From Porphyrobacter sp. (lineage in GTDB: Bacteria > Pseudomonadota > Alphaproteobacteria > Sphingomonadales > Sphingomonadaceae): 64,000 nt of DNA. The position numbers and the translations under genes were made by a program. The notes under the pieces were generated by a model. It saw nothing but the letters and a program-made list of their open reading frames with translations. It had not been told where the DNA came from and did not search any database. Position 1 is the first letter of the stretch. The number at the start of each line of letters is the position of its first letter. Shown piece after piece: positions 62,149 through 64,000 of the stretch. The DNA is taken from assembly GCA_016125555.1 (NCBI GenBank), contig WGLN01000011.1, positions 372,001-436,000 of the forward strand, read 5' to 3'.

Positions 62149-63078
62149 ATGGCAAGCACCGCACCCCAGACCACAGCCGCCGCGCTGCCGACGGAATGGC
62201 GCGATTTCCTCGCGCTGACCAAGCCGCGCGTGATGACGCTGGTGATCTTCACCGCGATCTGCGGCGTGCTCGCCGCGCCCGGCACCATCCACCCGGTGCT
62301 CGGTTTCACGGCGATTCTCGCCATCGCGATGGGGGCGGGCGGGTCGGCGGCCTTGAACCACTGGTGGGAAGCCGATCTCGACAAGGGCATGAAGCGCACC
62401 ATGAACCGGCCGCTGCCCGGCGGACGGATGCGGCGCGAGGACGCGCGCGACTTCGGGATCTTCCTGTCGGCCGTCTCGGTGGCGCTGATGGGCGTGGGCG
62501 TGGGCTGGCTGGCAGCGGCGCTGCTTCTGGTGGCGATTGTCTACTACGCTGTCATCTACACCATGTGGCTGAAGCCGCGCACCCCGCAAAACATCGTCAT
62601 CGGCGGCGGGGCCGGGGCCTTTCCGCCGCTGATCGGCTGGGTCGCGGTGACCGGCGACCTCACCGCCATGCCGCTGCTGCTGTTCGCGATCATCTTCTTC
62701 TGGACCCCGCCGCACTTCTGGGCGCTCGCGCTGTTCGTGCAATCTGACTACGCCAAGGTCGGCATTCCGATGATGCCGGTGGTTGCGGGCGAAAAGGCGA
62801 CCCGTCGCCAGATCTGGTGGTACACGGTGCTGCTCGCGCCGATCGCGATCGCGCCGTGGTATATCGGCGGGACGAGCTGGCTCTACGGGATGACCGCCGT
62901 GACCCTGTCGGCGCTGTTCGCGTGGCTCGCCTGGCCGGTCGGTGCGCGGATGCGCTCGGCCGAGGACAAGATGCTCCCCGAAAAGCGGCTCTTCAAGTTC
63001 TCGATCTACTATCTTTTCGCGCTGTTCGCCGCGCTCGTCGCGGACCGGGTGGCCGACTATCAGGGGTGGCTCGCATGA
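62149..63078 (+). CDS. ctaB: Protoheme IX farnesyltransferase
   Basis: CtaB converts haem b to haem o by farnesylation, the first step towards haem a. The 309 residues are an UbiA-type membrane prenyltransferase with about nine helices. Mg-binding Asp are in [20 protein letters not shown] and the second Asp motif is near [17 protein letters not shown]. The start [20 protein letters not shown] is Ala/Thr-rich and cytoplasmic. The stop overlaps the next small gene by four bases. Confidence 0.96.
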   Translation: MASTAPQTTAAALPTEWRDFLALTKPRVMTLVIFTAICGVLAAPGTIHPVLGFTAILAIAMGAGGSAALNHWWEADLDKGMKRTMNRPLPGGRMRREDARDFGIFLSAVSVALMGVGVGWLAAALLLVAIVYYAVIYTMWLKPRTPQNIVIGGGAGAFPPLIGWVAVTGDLTAMPLLLFAIIFFWTPPHFWALALFVQSDYAKVGIPMMPVVAGEKATRRQIWWYTVLLAPIAIAPWYIGGTSWLYGMTAVTLSALFAWLAWPVGARMRSAEDKMLPEKRLFKFSIYYLFALFAALVADRVADYQGWLA

Positions 63079-63200
63079 CCCCTGAGGAAGAGGCCGAGTT
63101 CAAGCGGCGTCGCCGCAGCCGCAACCTGGTGGTCGCCGGCACGCTGCTGTTCTTCGTGCTGCTGTTCTACGCGATCACGATCGTGCGGATGGGAGACTGA
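63075..63200 (+). CDS. Small single-helix protein between ctaB and ctaG (CoxF-like)
   Basis: This 41-residue protein reads [20 protein letters not shown] and then a single hydrophobic helix ([17 protein letters not shown]), with a basic N-terminal patch and a short outer end. In alphaproteobacteria a tiny gene of this kind is often between ctaB and ctaG and has been called CoxF-like or cytochrome oxidase assembly protein. The start ATG 63075 overlaps ctaB by four bases, and it is three bases from ctaG, so it is translated with both. Confidence 0.8.
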   Translation: MTPEEEAEFKRRRRSRNLVVAGTLLFFVLLFYAITIVRMGD

Positions 63201-63203
63201 GCC

Positions 63204-63806
63204 ATGTCCAGCCGCACCGTCCCCCATGAGCACGATCCCGGGACCGGGCGCCGCAATCTGCGCACCGGCCTGATGGCGCTCGTCGGGGCGGTGGCGATGC
63301 TCGGCATGGGCTTCGCCGCGGTGCCGCTTTACCGGATGTTCTGTCAGGTGACCGGCTTCGGCGGGACGACCCGCGTGGCGAGCGAGAGCGAGGCGGCGCG
63401 CGCCGCGGCGGAGGCTTCCGGCCAGCAGATCTCGATCCGCTTCGACGCCTCGACCGCGGCGGACATGCCCTGGACCTTCCGGCCGAGCAAGCCGACCGAG
63501 ACCGTCACCATCGGTCAGAGGGACCTTGCCACCTTCGTGGCGCGCAACAACAGCGGCAAGGCCATCACCGGAACCGCCACCTTCAACGTCGAGCCGGAGC
63601 AGGCGGGGCAGTATTTCAACAAGATCCAGTGTTTCTGCTTCACCTCGCAGACCCTCGCGCCGGGGCAGGAAGTGACCATGCCGGTGCTCTTCTATGTCGA
63701 TCCGGCGATGCTGAACGATCCGAACATGGACGGGGTCGAGCAGATCACCTTGAGCTACACTTTCCACCGCGCTGCGGACCCGGTACAACCGGCGTCCGCA
63801 GGCTGA
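63204..63806 (+). CDS. ctaG: Cytochrome c oxidase assembly protein CtaG/Cox11
   Basis: Cox11 delivers copper to the CuB site of subunit I. The 200 residues have an N-terminal anchor (GLMALVGAVAMLGMGFAAVPL) followed by YRMFCQVTGFGGT, and a periplasmic domain with the copper-binding pair in FNKIQCFCFTSQTLAPGQ. PEQAGQYFNKIQ and ITLSYTFHRA complete the signature. The ribosome site GGGAGACTGAGCC lies just before ATG 63204. It has the usual length and is part of the cox operon. Confidence 0.96.
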   Translation: MSSRTVPHEHDPGTGRRNLRTGLMALVGAVAMLGMGFAAVPLYRMFCQVTGFGGTTRVASESEAARAAAEASGQQISIRFDASTAADMPWTFRPSKPTETVTIGQRDLATFVARNNSGKAITGTATFNVEPEQAGQYFNKIQCFCFTSQTLAPGQEVTMPVLFYVDPAMLNDPNMDGVEQITLSYTFHRAADPVQPASAG

Positions 63807-63847
63807 TACCGAACCACCAAAGCAACCCCAGGGACGGGAACGACCAC

Positions 63848-64000
63848 ATGGCTGGCACTGCAAACCACGATTACCACATTCTCGAACCCGACATCTGGCC
63901 GCTGGTCGGCTCGATCTCGGCGCTGACCTTCACCACGGGCATGGTGTTCTTCATGCACCACACCCCGGCGACCGAGACGGAGCCGGCGCAGTTCGGCTTC
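63848..64000 (+). CDS. coxC: Cytochrome c oxidase subunit III, cut by window end
   Basis: Fifty-one residues are visible. MAGTANHDYHILEPDIWPLV is a typical CoxC opening, followed by the first helix (GSISALTFTTGMVFFMH). Subunit III stabilises the aa3 oxidase and helps oxygen delivery. The gene continues beyond base 64000. It follows ctaG by 41 bases in the oxidase operon. Confidence 0.93.
   Translation, partial: MAGTANHDYHILEPDIWPLVGSISALTFTTGMVFFMHHTPATETEPAQFGF

Noticed and set aside
60136..62742. A long minus-strand frame (868 codons) opposite coxA and ctaB
   Set aside because: The His/Arg/Glu-rich translation is the antisense of membrane helices; coxA and ctaB have all catalytic motifs on the plus strand.
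1..64000. CRISPR arrays, prophage, insertion sequences
   Set aside because: No spaced direct repeats, transposase, integrase or phage structural gene was seen on either strand.

Overview
This is a 64-kb, GC-rich stretch of ordinary chromosome from an alphaproteobacterium. It most probably belongs to the Sphingomonadales, and the family Erythrobacteraceae is my best guess from sequence memory alone; no database search was possible. The supporting signs are two large TonB-dependent receptors, an aa3 cytochrome oxidase operon (coxB-coxA-ctaB-small protein-ctaG-coxC), the order infA-maf-rng-yacG, the order hisG-hisD-nusB-thiL, a bolA/J-domain/cobS neighbourhood, a K+-insensitive proton pyrophosphatase, and frequent four-base ATGA overlaps. 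I see no phage, plasmid, insertion sequence or CRISPR array. The window holds about 60 protein genes and one tRNA.

Layout. 1-7.3 kb: a partial EamA exporter, a small membrane protein, an isolated cpaF ATPase gene, glmS, and a membrane PAS-GGDEF-EAL protein. 7.3-16.8 kb: purQ and purS, a TonB receptor, an M16 protease, a DUF3857/transglutaminase protein, then purC; the purine genes are therefore split by an outer-membrane/periplasmic block. 16.8-19 kb: tRNA-Phe and the infA-maf-rng-yacG group. 19.2-31.1 kb: a TonB receptor with an unusual extracellular insertion, a BaiN-type flavoprotein, uvrC, a putative 2OG-Fe(II) oxygenase, an OmpA protein, a DUF885 metallopeptidase-like protein and a carotenoid oxygenase. 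31.2-37.6 kb: a tandem universal stress protein behind a perfect FNR-type box, TesB, an acetyltransferase/cupin pair, and hppA. 37.7-41.1 kb: the operon hisG-hisD-nusB-thiL. 41-50 kb: DUF2332, an epoxide hydrolase-like protein, an SDR, NUDIX, bolA, a J-domain protein, a four-gene VOC-GST-VOC-AHSA1 operon with a divergent HxlR regulator, a DUF2236 protein and cobS. 50-59 kb: a class A PBP, then a long minus-strand run pyrE-serine hydrolase-pdxJ-TM protein-acpS-lepB-DUF3089-ruvX-two thioesterases. 59.2 kb to the end: the cytochrome oxidase operon, cut off in coxC.

The most unusual features are not whole genes. (1) A roughly 90-base dispersed element is present twice, at 1099-1188 (+) and 32055-32146 (-). 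It has four consecutive hairpins whose linkers are conserved while the stems differ by compensatory changes, and both copies sit between convergent genes. (2) The second TonB receptor has about 245 residues inserted, with two repeats each bounded by cysteines exactly 60 residues apart. (3) Four convergent gene pairs overlap through a shared CTAG stop signal. (4) Two GTT-N9-AAC sites 21 bases apart lie at the start of the HxlR regulator. (5) A perfect TTGAT-N4-ATCAA site lies between a carotenoid oxygenase gene and a universal stress gene. All functional readings are inferences from motif recognition.
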